Source: JAZRUF01 sp045652405 (lineage in GTDB: Bacteria > Bacillota > Clostridia > Oscillospirales > JAAYXM01). Taken from it: DNA of 16,255 bases. The stretch spans positions 1 through 16,255 of the forward strand of contig JAZRUF010000010.1 of the NCBI GenBank assembly GCA_045652405.1, in the 5' to 3' direction. Made by a program: the position numbers and the translations under genes. Below are positions 5,636-14,073 of the stretch, piece by piece (position 1 is the stretch's first letter; every line of letters starts with the position of its first letter). The notes under the pieces are model-generated. The model was not told where the DNA came from. It did not search any database and worked only from the letters and a program-made list of their open reading frames with translations.

Positions 5636-7087
5636 ATGTTGCGGCATAAGGCAATTCGAGGCATAAAAAAACGCTGGCTTGTAAATAACCTTACATATAT
5701 TGCACTGGTAATCATGCTTGCCGTCATATTCTATTCTGCGGCAACACTCAATTACTATTACAATAATGTGCGCACGAGTCTTATAAACCGTGCCGAGGTA
5801 AATGCCAATTATTTTAATGACAATATAAATACTAACTTTGAGTCGTTTTACTCAAATGCGCGCCGTCAGAACATGGACTTTGAGGACCGTGACCGTTTGG
5901 AACGTCAGATTTTATATGCGGACGGCAGGATTTTGTTCTCAACCTCAGGTCTTCCGACCGGTATGCTTCCCGGGACACCGGATATAGAGCAGGCGATGGC
6001 GGAAAATGCCGTCAAAGCGTATACGGGAATTGACCCGCTGACAGGCGAGAAGATAATGTCAGTCTCAAGCCCACTTATAACAAATAACGAGCAGGTTATA
6101 GGTGTTATGCGCTATGTGACAAGTCTGCGGTTGGTAGACAGGCAAATTCTCATTCAAAGCGGATTTGCGCTGCTTATCGGACTACTTATCCTGCTGTTTG
6201 TCTTTGTTTCAAACAAGTACTTTATACGCTCGATAGTAATTCCGCTCAAAGAGGTTATTGATACTACAAAGCAAATAGCAAAGGGAAGCTATGGCGCGAA
6301 AATCGAAAAGAGCTTTGACGATGAAATAGGCGAGCTTTGCGACTCGATAAACGAGATGTCAAGCGAGCTTGCACGCTCGGAGAAGATGAAAAATGAGTTT
6401 ATCTCATCCGTCTCCCACGAGCTTCGCACCCCCCTTACCGCGGTTATAGGCTGGGCGGAAACAATTGCCGCGGTAGGTGTCGACCATGCCGAGGAGGCTC
6501 AGCGCGGAATAAGCGTAATCCTCAAGGAAACACGAAGACTCTCAAAAATGGTCGAAGAGCTTTTGGACTTTGCACGTATGGAGAGCGGGCGCTTTAACCT
6601 ATGCGTAGAGCCGATGGATTTAAAAGCTGAGTTTGAGGAAACCCTGTTTATGTACCACGAAACCTTTAAGAAGCAGGGCATTGAAATTGAATATTATCAA
6701 AACGATGAGGATATTATCGTAAACGGTGACAGGGAACGTCTAAAGCAGGTGTTCTTCAATATCCTCGACAACGCAGTAAAGCACGGTAAGAACAGCGGAA
6801 GACTTGTACTGCGCGCGGATATGGACGATAAAAACTCATTCATATCAATTCAGGATTTCGGCGAGGGTATCCCCGAAGAAGAGCTGCCGTACGTAAAGCT
6901 TAAGTTCTATAAGGGTACGTCCAAGGTGACCGGCAGCGGCATAGGCCTTGCAGTAAGCGATGAGATAGTAAACTTACACGGCGGAGAGCTTAAAATTGAG
7001 AGCGTGTACGGTGAGGGTACCACCGTAACAATTATCCTGCCAAGGTACATCGTTGAACAGACAGAAGAGGAAAACCAAGCAGAATAG
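5636..7087 (+). CDS. Membrane sensor histidine kinase (HAMP, HisKA, HATPase_c)
   Basis: A 483-residue kinase of the PhoR/ResE/WalK type. Transmembrane helix 1 is at about 17-38, an extracytoplasmic sensor domain at about 39-173, helix 2 at about 174-192, HAMP at 195-247, the HisKA dimerisation domain at about 250-315 with the H-box SVSHELRTPL (phospho-acceptor His261), and the ATPase domain at about 330-470. In the ATPase domain the N-box has Asn375 and Asn379 (FFNILDNAVKHG), the G1 box is DFGEGIP (407-413) and the G2 box GSGIGLAV (433-440). The sensor segment (LYADGRILFSTS, then ISSPLI-like VSSPLITNNEQVIGVMRYV) resembles the sCache/PAS-like sensors of such kinases. A strong GAGGAGG lies at 5619-5625. 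The signal is unknown; the upstream lipoprotein is a candidate partner on the same side of the membrane as the sensor. Confidence 0.95.
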   Translation: MLRHKAIRGIKKRWLVNNLTYIALVIMLAVIFYSAATLNYYYNNVRTSLINRAEVNANYFNDNINTNFESFYSNARRQNMDFEDRDRLERQILYADGRILFSTSGLPTGMLPGTPDIEQAMAENAVKAYTGIDPLTGEKIMSVSSPLITNNEQVIGVMRYVTSLRLVDRQILIQSGFALLIGLLILLFVFVSNKYFIRSIVIPLKEVIDTTKQIAKGSYGAKIEKSFDDEIGELCDSINEMSSELARSEKMKNEFISSVSHELRTPLTAVIGWAETIAAVGVDHAEEAQRGISVILKETRRLSKMVEELLDFARMESGRFNLCVEPMDLKAEFEETLFMYHETFKKQGIEIEYYQNDEDIIVNGDRERLKQVFFNILDNAVKHGKNSGRLVLRADMDDKNSFISIQDFGEGIPEEELPYVKLKFYKGTSKVTGSGIGLAVSDEIVNLHGGELKIESVYGEGTTVTIILPRYIVEQTEEENQAE

Positions 7088-7112
7088 ATTTTTGAGAAAG
7101 GGTACGAGAAAA

Positions 7113-8051
7113 ATGCCTGATTCCTGCAAAAAAACAACCATAGGCGGTCAGGCGCTTATCGAGGGTATACTCATGTTAGGTCCCGAGAAAGCCGCTATCG
7201 CCATACGCAAGGCAGACGGCGAAATCGAGCTCAAGGTAGAGGATGCGGTTTCGCTTAAAACAAAATACAAGATACTCAATTTGCCGTTTATCCGCGGTGC
7301 AATCGGCCTCTTTGAGTCTATGAAGCGTGGCATAAGCGCGCTAAACTACTCCGCATCATTTGAGCCGGAGGAGACTGATGAAGAGCCGGGAAAGTTAGAT
7401 AAGTGGCTGGATAAAAAATTTGGCTGGGAAAAGGTGGAGAAGTTCTTACTCGGCGCGGCAACGGTTATGGGAGTCGTTATCCCGATAGTTCTCTTCGTGC
7501 TCCTGCCTACATTGCTTGCAGGCTTTATGGATAAGTATACCGGCTCGGGAATTTGGCGAAATCTCTTAGAGGGTGCTATAAGAATAGTTATATTCCTTAT
7601 CTTTATGTTCTCCGTCTCACGTATGAAGGATATGCAGCGCGTGTTTGCATACCACGGCGCGGAGCATAAAACGATTTTCTGTTATGAGGCGGGTGAGGAG
7701 CTCAAGGTTGAGAACGTAAAGAAATTTAAAAAAGAGCATCCGCGTTGCGGCACGAGCTTTTTATTTAGCGTAATGATTGTAAGCATTCTGGTGTTCTCGG
7801 TCGTAAGCTGGTCTAATCCGCTTATAAGAATGGCACTGCGGCTTCTGCTTCTGCCGGTTGTAGTCGGCATAAGCTATGAGATAAACCGCTTTGTCGGACG
7901 GCATGATAATTTCTTAACCCGCGCGATACGTGCACCGGGTCTTGCCTTCCAGAGCTTTACTACTTTCGAACCGGATGACTCGATGATAGAAATTGCAATA
8001 GCCGCTCTTAAAGAGGTTATACCCGCAGACGGAAATTCTGACTGCTGGTAA
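7113..8051 (+). CDS. DUF1385 family membrane protein (YqhQ-like)
   Basis: A 312-residue integral membrane protein of the DUF1385 family, of unknown function. The N-terminal signature is IGGQALIEGILMLGP (10-24), followed by a soluble stretch and hydrophobic segments at about 113-138, 154-169, 214-234 and 238-256. Conserved motifs are HGAEHK (181-186) and HPRCGTSF (209-216); these His, Glu and Cys residues could bind metal, which is inference. Start: the frame is open upstream to 7053, but that would overlap the kinase; ATG 7113 gives the family-typical short lead (MPDSCKKTTIGGQALIEG) and has AAAGGG at 7097-7102. It sits 25 bases after the kinase and 30 before prmC. DUF1385-prmC linkage is common in Clostridia, often followed by prfA, which is absent here. 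Confidence 0.9.
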   Translation: MPDSCKKTTIGGQALIEGILMLGPEKAAIAIRKADGEIELKVEDAVSLKTKYKILNLPFIRGAIGLFESMKRGISALNYSASFEPEETDEEPGKLDKWLDKKFGWEKVEKFLLGAATVMGVVIPIVLFVLLPTLLAGFMDKYTGSGIWRNLLEGAIRIVIFLIFMFSVSRMKDMQRVFAYHGAEHKTIFCYEAGEELKVENVKKFKKEHPRCGTSFLFSVMIVSILVFSVVSWSNPLIRMALRLLLLPVVVGISYEINRFVGRHDNFLTRAIRAPGLAFQSFTTFEPDDSMIEIAIAALKEVIPADGNSDCW

Positions 8052-8081
8052 AAATAAAGAAAGTCGGGAAGGGGAGAGACC

Positions 8082-8993
8082 GTGGCAACATATCAGGACC
8101 TGTTTTTGGATTTGCGAAGTAAACTCAGTAAAGCAAATATAGAGGCGGTGGATTTTAATGCCCGCGAGCTCATAGGTCTTGCCGCAGGGAAAACCACTGA
8201 GGAGTTTGTAAGGGACAGACACCTGTTTACACCCGACGAAATAGTAAAGCGTGCAAACGAGCTGTGCGACCGCCGCATGCGGGGCGAGCCGCTTGCGTAT
8301 ATCCTCGGCGAGTGGGATTTTTACGGACTTACGCTCAAGATAACATCCGACGTGCTTATCCCGCGAATGGATACCGAGGTACTCTCCGACTGGGTGATAA
8401 ACGTCCTTCGTGAGAGGACTGACGGCAAATTCAGGTTTCTCGATTTATGCACCGGAAGCGGATGTATAGGCTTAAGTATTGCAAACTCGTTTCCAAACTG
8501 CCGCGGCGTACTGCTCGACGTATCTGAGAAAGCCGTAGAGCTTGCCGGTGAAAACGCAAAGAATTTAGGTATGCAAGACCGTCTGATTGCAGTAGTCGGC
8601 GATGTGTGCAAAGCTCCGGATGTAAATTTCCTCGGAAGATTTGACGTTATAGTTTCAAACCCACCGTACATAACCCGCGATGAAATGGCGGAGCTTGACC
8701 GCTCAGTGCGTGATTTTGAACCACAGGGCGCGCTCTTTGGCGGCAATGACGGTCTGCACTTTTACCGCGCGATTGTAAATGATTGGTTAAAGCTTCTAAA
8801 ACCGGACGGCTTTGTTGCCTTTGAGTGCGGATACCGCCAGGCGATGGATGTGGGTAGGCTTTTAAAAAACGCAGGCTACACCGGTATAAAAATAGTAGAG
8901 GACACTGCGGGCATACCGCGCGTTGTAAGCGCGTTTGCCCCGGAGGATATAAAAACAAATGATATAAGTGAGGGAAATCAAGATGAGTGTTGA
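8082..8993 (+). CDS. prmC: Peptide chain release factor N5-glutamine methyltransferase
   Basis: PrmC methylates the glutamine of the GGQ motif in release factors RF1 and RF2 with S-adenosylmethionine, improving translation termination. The 303-residue protein has an N-terminal helical substrate-binding domain (about 1-85), the VLIPRMDTE segment (91-99), methyltransferase motif I DLCTGSGCIG (121-130), and the catalytic NPPY motif at 193-196 which positions the target glutamine amide. In most relatives motif I reads D-x-GTGSG; Cys123 replaces the first Gly here, a mild change. The start is GTG at 8082, preceded by GGAAGGGGAG (8067-8076), an unusually purine-rich binding site. The last 11 bases overlap recA, which suggests translational coupling. 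Neither release factor gene lies in the window. Confidence 0.95.
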   Translation: MATYQDLFLDLRSKLSKANIEAVDFNARELIGLAAGKTTEEFVRDRHLFTPDEIVKRANELCDRRMRGEPLAYILGEWDFYGLTLKITSDVLIPRMDTEVLSDWVINVLRERTDGKFRFLDLCTGSGCIGLSIANSFPNCRGVLLDVSEKAVELAGENAKNLGMQDRLIAVVGDVCKAPDVNFLGRFDVIVSNPPYITRDEMAELDRSVRDFEPQGALFGGNDGLHFYRAIVNDWLKLLKPDGFVAFECGYRQAMDVGRLLKNAGYTGIKIVEDTAGIPRVVSAFAPEDIKTNDISEGNQDEC

Positions 8994-10125
8994 TAAGAAA
9001 AAAGCATTGGAAACCGCACTTGCGCAAATTGAAAAACAGTACGGAAAGGGCTCAGTAATGCGCCTTGGCGAAAATGCCGCGATGAATGTCGAGTATATCC
9101 CGACCGGCTCGCTTACGCTTGACCTGGCTTTGGGAATAGGCGGTCTGCCGCGCGGCAGAATTATAGAAATCTACGGACCTGAATCCTCGGGTAAAACCAC
9201 TGTATCACTGCATGCGGTAGCCGAAGCTCAGAAAATGGGCGGTGAGGCGGCGTTTATAGACGTTGAGCACGCGCTTGATCCGGTTTATGCCCGCGCTCTC
9301 GGTGTGGATATTGACAGCCTCCTCGTAGCTCAGCCGGATACCGGTGAGCAGGCACTTGAAATTGCCGAGGCACTCGTCCGCTCAAACGCTATTGATATAA
9401 TCGTAGTTGACTCGGTTGCAGCTCTGGTTCCGCGTATGGAAATCGAGGGCGATATGGGCGATGCATTTGTAGGTCTGCAGGCACGCCTTATGTCTCAGGC
9501 ACTGCGCAAACTCGCAGGCGCGATTGCAAAGAGCAACTGCGTGGCTATATTCATAAACCAGTTGCGTGAAAAGGTCGGCGTTATGTACGGAAACCCCGAG
9601 GTAACACCCGGCGGACGTGCGCTTAAGTTCTACTCAAGCGTGCGAATTGAAGTGCGCCGCGCCGAAACTCTCAAAAACGGAACTGAGATGATAGGCAACC
9701 GCACACGTGCAAAGGTTGTCAAGAACAAGGTTGCACCTCCATTCCGTGAGGGCGAGTTTGATATTATGTACGGTGAGGGTATATCCAAGCACGGTGAGCT
9801 TATAGACCTTGCAGTAAAGCTTGACCTGATGCAGAAAGCGGGTGCATGGTACTCGATGGGCGAGACACGAATTGCCCAGGGGCGTGACAATGCAAAGATT
9901 TATCTTAAGAATAATGCGGATGTCGCCGCGAAGCTCGAAGCGGATATCCGCGCAAACGCGTATAAGCTCATGACCGGTCAGGCGCGCGCAGCCGCAGAAG
10001 CTGCAGGACGTATCCCGGCAGAAGCAAGCGATGTTTCCGTTGAGGAAGACGATAAAAAGAGCAGCAAGAAAATCACCCCCGCAGGCAAGGGCGTAGTGGT
10101 TGACGCGAGCGATTTTGAAGGCTAA
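8983..10125 (+). CDS. recA: Recombinase RecA
   Basis: RecA forms ATP-dependent filaments on single-stranded DNA, drives strand exchange, and stimulates LexA self-cleavage to trigger the SOS response. The 380-residue protein has Walker A GPESSGKTT (65-73), the Walker B-like IIVVDSVAAL, DNA-binding loop 1 around IEGDMGDAFVG, and loop 2 preceded by INQLREKVGVMYGNPEVTPGGRALKFYSS. Loop 1 usually reads GDSHVG; Ser-His is Ala-Phe here. The C-terminal 50 residues are acidic/lysine-rich, as is usual. Start: ATG 8983 has GAGGG at 8970-8974; an in-frame GTG at 8968 is just upstream and is rejected because it overlaps that site. The gene overlaps prmC by 11 bases and is 2 bases from recX. I see no SOS box directly in front of it. 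Confidence 0.98.
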   Translation: MSVDKKKALETALAQIEKQYGKGSVMRLGENAAMNVEYIPTGSLTLDLALGIGGLPRGRIIEIYGPESSGKTTVSLHAVAEAQKMGGEAAFIDVEHALDPVYARALGVDIDSLLVAQPDTGEQALEIAEALVRSNAIDIIVVDSVAALVPRMEIEGDMGDAFVGLQARLMSQALRKLAGAIAKSNCVAIFINQLREKVGVMYGNPEVTPGGRALKFYSSVRIEVRRAETLKNGTEMIGNRTRAKVVKNKVAPPFREGEFDIMYGEGISKHGELIDLAVKLDLMQKAGAWYSMGETRIAQGRDNAKIYLKNNADVAAKLEADIRANAYKLMTGQARAAAEAAGRIPAEASDVSVEEDDKKSSKKITPAGKGVVVDASDFEG

Positions 10126-10127
10126 AG

Positions 10128-10751
10128 ATGAGGATAACTAAAATTTCACCCTGCCGCACGGACCGAAGCCGTGTAATGGTGTATTTTGAAGACCGCTCGT
10201 ACTGTAAGGTGGATATGCTCAGGGCAAAGGCTCTTGATTTAAAACCCGGATGCGAGATTGACGAAAAAGTTCTCCCCGAGCTTAATGAGGATTCACGGCG
10301 CGGAAAGGCGCGTGAAGCCGCCGCAAGAGCACTTGGGCGCAGAAATATGTCCTCGGCAGAGCTCATGCGGAAGCTAAAGGACAAGGGTATAGCTGAGTCC
10401 GATGCCGAAGAGGCGGTGCAGTGGGCACAGGATGTGGGCGCGATAGACGATGCGGCTTATGCCATGATGCTCTTAAAGCATTACCGCTCTAAGGGATTCG
10501 GGGATATAAGGATACGCCAGGAGCTTGTGCGTCGAGGTATATCCGATGATATGTGCAAGGAAATTCTTTCCGAGCGCGTGGATATGGCGGAGGGAATTTT
10601 GGATTTTTTACGTAAAAAACTCAAGGGGAGCGAGCCTTCCCCTGATGATATGCGCAGGCTGACTGCGGCACTGCAAAGACGCGGGCACTCTTTTTCGGAC
10701 ATCCGCGCGGCATTCAGCCAGCTTGAAATTGAGATGGAGGATACATACTGA
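10128..10751 (+). CDS. recX: RecA regulator RecX
   Basis: RecX binds RecA filaments and limits or tunes their activity. The 207-residue protein has a non-conserved N-terminus (1-60) and three tandem three-helix RecX modules (about 62-100, 103-149 and 153-199). Visible hallmarks are the repeated A-x-x-x-L pattern near AARALGRRNMSSAELMRKL, GAIDDAAYA (104-112), and KGFGDIRIRQELVRRGI (122-138). The start ATG lies 2 bases after the recA stop, so it is very probably expressed with recA; the end shares one base with the rimO start (TGATG), implying coupled translation. RecX sequences diverge, so the identification relies on these motifs together with the position next to recA. Confidence 0.93.
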   Translation: MRITKISPCRTDRSRVMVYFEDRSYCKVDMLRAKALDLKPGCEIDEKVLPELNEDSRRGKAREAAARALGRRNMSSAELMRKLKDKGIAESDAEEAVQWAQDVGAIDDAAYAMMLLKHYRSKGFGDIRIRQELVRRGISDDMCKEILSERVDMAEGILDFLRKKLKGSEPSPDDMRRLTAALQRRGHSFSDIRAAFSQLEIEMEDTY

Positions 10752-12094
10752 TGTCACAAAAGGTCGGTTTTATCTCGCTCGGCTGTGCCAAAAACTTGGT
10801 TGACAGCGAGGAAATGCTTGCCCGCCTCGATGCGGCGGGGTATCAGGTAACCGGTGAGATAGAAAATACAGCCGCGGTAGTTATAAACACCTGCGGATTT
10901 CTGCAGTCGGCAAAGGAAGAGGCGGCGGAGTATTTTAAAGAAATAGCCTTGCTCAAGGATGAGGGCAAAATAGGAAAATTAATTGTCGCCGGATGCCTTG
11001 CTGAGCGCGAAAAAGAGGAGCTTTTTGAAGAGTTTCCGGAGATTGATGCGCTTGTTGGTTGCGGAAGCTTCTCGGAAATTGCAGAGGTTTGCGAGGAAAC
11101 GTTAAACGGTCAGAGGCCTGCGCGCTTTGGGGACATAAATGCCCCGATTTGCGAGCAGTCGCGTATGCTTACCACACCGCAGCACACTGCATTTTTGAAA
11201 ATAGCGGAAGGGTGTGATAACCGCTGCGCATACTGTGTTATTCCGACGCTGCGCGGTAAATTCCGCAGTCGACCGATTGAGGACGTATTAAGTGAAGCGG
11301 AGGCGCTCGCGCAGGAAGGCGTAAAAGAGCTTATCTTAGTCGCGCAGGATACCACCCGCTATGGCATAGACTTATACGGCGAGCTCAAACTCTCCGAGCT
11401 TTTGCGGGAGCTTTGCCGGGTTGAGGGTATTAAATGGATAAGGGTACACTATATGTATCCGGATGAGATAGATGACGAGCTTATAAAGACCATTGCAGAA
11501 GAGGAAAAAATAGTCAAGTACTTAGACCTTCCAATCCAGCACGTAAACGACCGCATATTAAAGGCGATGAACCGCCGCGGGGACGGTGCGTATTTGGACA
11601 CTCTCTTTACCAAGCTTCGCCGTGAGATACCCGGACTTGTCCTGCGTACCAGCCTGATTGCCGGACTTCCGGGCGAAACGGATGAAGAATTTACCGAGCT
11701 GTGCGATTTTCTGCGCAAGCACAGAATTGAGAGGGCGGGCGTATTCCTGTACTCACCCGAGCCGGGAAGCCTTGCCGCGGAAATGCCTGACCAGGTTGAT
11801 GAGGAGACCAAGTCCCGCCGGTGTGAGATAATAGCCGATTTGCAGGCGCAGATAATGGCAGATTACAATGAGACCCTTATCGGCAAGGAGATATGCGTTC
11901 TCTGCGAGGGGTATGACAGATACAGCGAAGCATTTTTCGGACGCACGTTTGCAGACTCTCCCGAGGTTGACGGTAAGGTGTTCTTTACATGTCAGGATAA
12001 GAAAAAACCGGCTCCCGGCGCGTTTGTAATGGTACGCATAGACGAGGATTTAGACGGCGACCCCATAGGCAAATTTACAGCCTTTGCAAAGTAG
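10751..12094 (+). CDS. rimO: Ribosomal protein S12 methylthiotransferase RimO
   Basis: RimO is a radical SAM enzyme that adds a methylthio group to an aspartate of ribosomal protein S12 in the cytoplasm. The 447-residue protein has the family's three domains: N-terminal UPF0004 (about 4-120) with iron-sulfur ligands Cys12, Cys48 and Cys82; radical SAM domain (about 145-360) with CDNRCAYC (Cys155, Cys159, Cys162); and C-terminal TRAM domain (about 375-445). The opening VGFISLGCAKNLVDSE, rather than the MiaB-type sequence, and LVAQDTTRYGIDLYG mark it as RimO instead of the tRNA enzyme MiaB. It overlaps recX by one base and is followed by an AGGAGG that serves pgsA. Confidence 0.97.
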   Translation: MSQKVGFISLGCAKNLVDSEEMLARLDAAGYQVTGEIENTAAVVINTCGFLQSAKEEAAEYFKEIALLKDEGKIGKLIVAGCLAEREKEELFEEFPEIDALVGCGSFSEIAEVCEETLNGQRPARFGDINAPICEQSRMLTTPQHTAFLKIAEGCDNRCAYCVIPTLRGKFRSRPIEDVLSEAEALAQEGVKELILVAQDTTRYGIDLYGELKLSELLRELCRVEGIKWIRVHYMYPDEIDDELIKTIAEEEKIVKYLDLPIQHVNDRILKAMNRRGDGAYLDTLFTKLRREIPGLVLRTSLIAGLPGETDEEFTELCDFLRKHRIERAGVFLYSPEPGSLAAEMPDQVDEETKSRRCEIIADLQAQIMADYNETLIGKEICVLCEGYDRYSEAFFGRTFADSPEVDGKVFFTCQDKKKPAPGAFVMVRIDEDLDGDPIGKFTAFAK

Positions 12095-12104
12095 GAGGAT
12101 TCAG

Positions 12105-12659
12105 ATGACAACAGCTAATATTATTACTATAGTTAGAATTCTGCTCATTCCGGTGTTTATGGCGGCGGCGCTTATCTCAGCACCTTTCGCAAACATGATT
12201 GCGCTTGCGCTTTTCATCCTTGCAAGTATAACCGACGGAGTGGACGGATACATAGCGCGAAAGTATAATCAAATTACAACGCTGGGTAAGTTTTTAGACC
12301 CGCTTGCGGATAAGCTTCTAATCACTGCCGCAATGCTGGTTTTCGTGCAGAACGGTATCATGGGCGCGGTTGCCGCAATGATTATTTTAACCCGCGAATT
12401 TGCGGTCACCTCCCTGCGTATTGTGGCTATGGGCGAGGGAGTTGTTATAGCCGCACAGATGTGGGGCAAGGTAAAGACCGTGGTTCAAATAGTCGGATGT
12501 TCAATACTCCTTACGCCCATTGCAGCCATTGAGCTTTTCGGAATAAGCTTAGGTGCGGTGGTTGTATGGGTAATAGTTCTTATAACCATTATTTCGGGAA
12601 TTGAATATTTCAGAGGATTTGGTAAATTATTAAAATTAAAAGGGGACAAGGCAGAATGA
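12105..12659 (+). CDS. pgsA: CDP-diacylglycerol-glycerol-3-phosphate 3-phosphatidyltransferase
   Basis: PgsA transfers the phosphatidyl group of CDP-diacylglycerol to glycerol 3-phosphate, the committed step to phosphatidylglycerol and cardiolipin, at the inner face of the membrane. The 184-residue, multi-span protein carries the CDP-alcohol phosphotransferase motif exactly as D-x2-DG-x2-AR-x8-G-x3-D-x3-D: Asp44, Asp47, Gly48, Ala51, Arg52, Gly61, Asp65 and Asp69. The N-terminal TANIITIVRILLIPVF is characteristic of PgsA rather than phosphatidylserine synthase. Start: the frame is open back to 12084, inside rimO, but ATG 12105 has a near-perfect AGGAGG at 12093-12098 with 6-base spacing. Its stop overlaps the cysS start by four bases (ATGA). 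Confidence 0.95.
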   Translation: MTTANIITIVRILLIPVFMAAALISAPFANMIALALFILASITDGVDGYIARKYNQITTLGKFLDPLADKLLITAAMLVFVQNGIMGAVAAMIILTREFAVTSLRIVAMGEGVVIAAQMWGKVKTVVQIVGCSILLTPIAAIELFGISLGAVVVWVIVLITIISGIEYFRGFGKLLKLKGDKAE

Positions 12660-14053
12660 AGCTTTTTAATTCAATGACGCGCACAAAGGAAGAATTTGTG
12701 CCCATAACTCCGGGCGAGGTTTTGATGTACTCGTGCGGACCTACGGTTTATAACTATTTCCATATCGGAAACGCACGTCCGTTCATAACCTTTGACGTAC
12801 TGCGCAGATACTTGGAGTATAAGGGCTATAAAGTTAAGTTTGTTCAGAACTTTACGGATATAGACGATAAGGTTATAAAGAAGGCAAACGAGGAAGGCAC
12901 CACCTTCGACCAGATAGCAGAGCGTTATATAAAGGAATACTATACCGATGCGCAGGGGCTCGGAATCCGTGAAGCTACGGTTCATCCGCGCGCTACGGAT
13001 AATATCGATGCGATAATTGAAATAGTAACCACTCTTATTGACAAGGGTTATGCATATGCGGTGGACGGCGATGTTTATTTCCGCGCACGCAAGTTTAATG
13101 AGTACGGCAAGCTCTCCAAACAGCCGCTTGAGGATTTGGAAGCCGGCGCACGTATAGGCGTTGACGAGCGCAAGGAGGACGCTATTGACTTTGCGCTGTG
13201 GAAAGCTGCAAAACCCGGTGAGCCCGCATGGGATTCACCGTGGGGTCAGGGCCGTCCGGGCTGGCATATCGAGTGCAGTGCAATGGCTAACCGCTATCTT
13301 GGAAAGACTATTGACATTCACTCCGGCGGCGTGGATTTAACCTTCCCGCACCATGAGAATGAAATTGCGCAGTCTGAGTGCGCAAACGGCTGCACGTTTG
13401 CAAACTACTGGCTGCACAACGCGTTTTTAAATATTGATAACCACAAGATGAGCAAGTCCGCGGGTAACTTCTTTACCGTGCGTGATGCGGCCGAAGTGTT
13501 TGGATACCAGGCAATCCGCTTCTTCATGCTCTCCGCGCATTACCGCAGCCCGATAAACTACTCTAAGGAATCACTTGAGCAGGCGCAGGCAGCACTTGCG
13601 CGCCTTAATACCGCGCGTGAGAATATGAAGTTCTTATCCTCAAACGGCGCGGCGGGTGATATGACCGACGCGGAAGCAAAAGCACTCAGCGGTTTGGATA
13701 TATACCGTGAGAAATTCTCAAAAGCGATGGATGATGATTTGAATACCGCCGATGCAATCGCGGCTATCTTTGAGCTTGTGCGTGAGATTAACACGCTCAC
13801 CGCCGATGCACCCACATGCGCGTTTGCCGGCGAGTGCTTAAAGCGATTTGACGAGCTCTCCGACGTTCTTGGGCTTATGCAAAAGGATGACGGAGCGGAT
13901 TTGGACGCGGAAATTCAGCAGCTTATTGACATGCGTCAGGCAGCGCGCAAGGAGCGCAATTTTGCCGAGGCTGACAGAATTCGCGATGATTTGGCAGCAC
14001 GCGGAATCATCCTTGAGGACACGCCACAAGGTGTAAAATGGAGAAGAGCGTAA
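12656..14053 (+). CDS. cysS: Cysteinyl-tRNA synthetase
   Basis: CysRS activates cysteine with ATP and charges tRNA-Cys. The 465-residue class I synthetase has the HIGH signature as HIGN (36-39), KMSKS at 263-267, and the zinc site that recognises the cysteine thiol: Cys27, Cys206, His231 and Glu235, with the same spacing as in the E. coli enzyme. Residues about 300-465 form the anticodon-binding DALR-type helical bundle and C-terminal domain (LAARGIILEDTPQGVKWRR at the end). It begins inside the pgsA stop codon (ATGA overlap at 12656-12659), so translation is likely coupled to pgsA. It is the last gene before the hairpin region that precedes polA. Confidence 0.97.
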   Translation: MKLFNSMTRTKEEFVPITPGEVLMYSCGPTVYNYFHIGNARPFITFDVLRRYLEYKGYKVKFVQNFTDIDDKVIKKANEEGTTFDQIAERYIKEYYTDAQGLGIREATVHPRATDNIDAIIEIVTTLIDKGYAYAVDGDVYFRARKFNEYGKLSKQPLEDLEAGARIGVDERKEDAIDFALWKAAKPGEPAWDSPWGQGRPGWHIECSAMANRYLGKTIDIHSGGVDLTFPHHENEIAQSECANGCTFANYWLHNAFLNIDNHKMSKSAGNFFTVRDAAEVFGYQAIRFFMLSAHYRSPINYSKESLEQAQAALARLNTARENMKFLSSNGAAGDMTDAEAKALSGLDIYREKFSKAMDDDLNTADAIAAIFELVREINTLTADAPTCAFAGECLKRFDELSDVLGLMQKDDGADLDAEIQQLIDMRQAARKERNFAEADRIRDDLAARGIILEDTPQGVKWRRA

Positions 14054-14073
14054 ATCTTTTTTGAAAATTATAA

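Noticed and set aside
7053..7112. Upstream in-frame start for the DUF1385 gene at 7053, and similar ones at 8968 (recA) and 12084 (pgsA)
   Set aside because: They lie inside the preceding gene or its ribosome binding site and add residues not seen in these families; ATG 7113, 8983 and 12105 fit better.
8923..8953. Possible recA promoter inside prmC (TTGTAA, 19-base spacer, TATAAA)
   Set aside because: Spacer is too long for a good sigma-A promoter and the elements lie in coding sequence; kept only as an alternative to operon transcription.
10751..12094. MiaB (tRNA methylthiotransferase) as alternative for rimO
   Set aside because: The N-terminal GCAKNLVDSE and the QDTTRYGIDLYG segment are RimO-type.
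14057..14062. Run of six T just after the cysS stop as a terminator
   Set aside because: No GC-rich hairpin lies directly before it; the strong hairpin comes after it.
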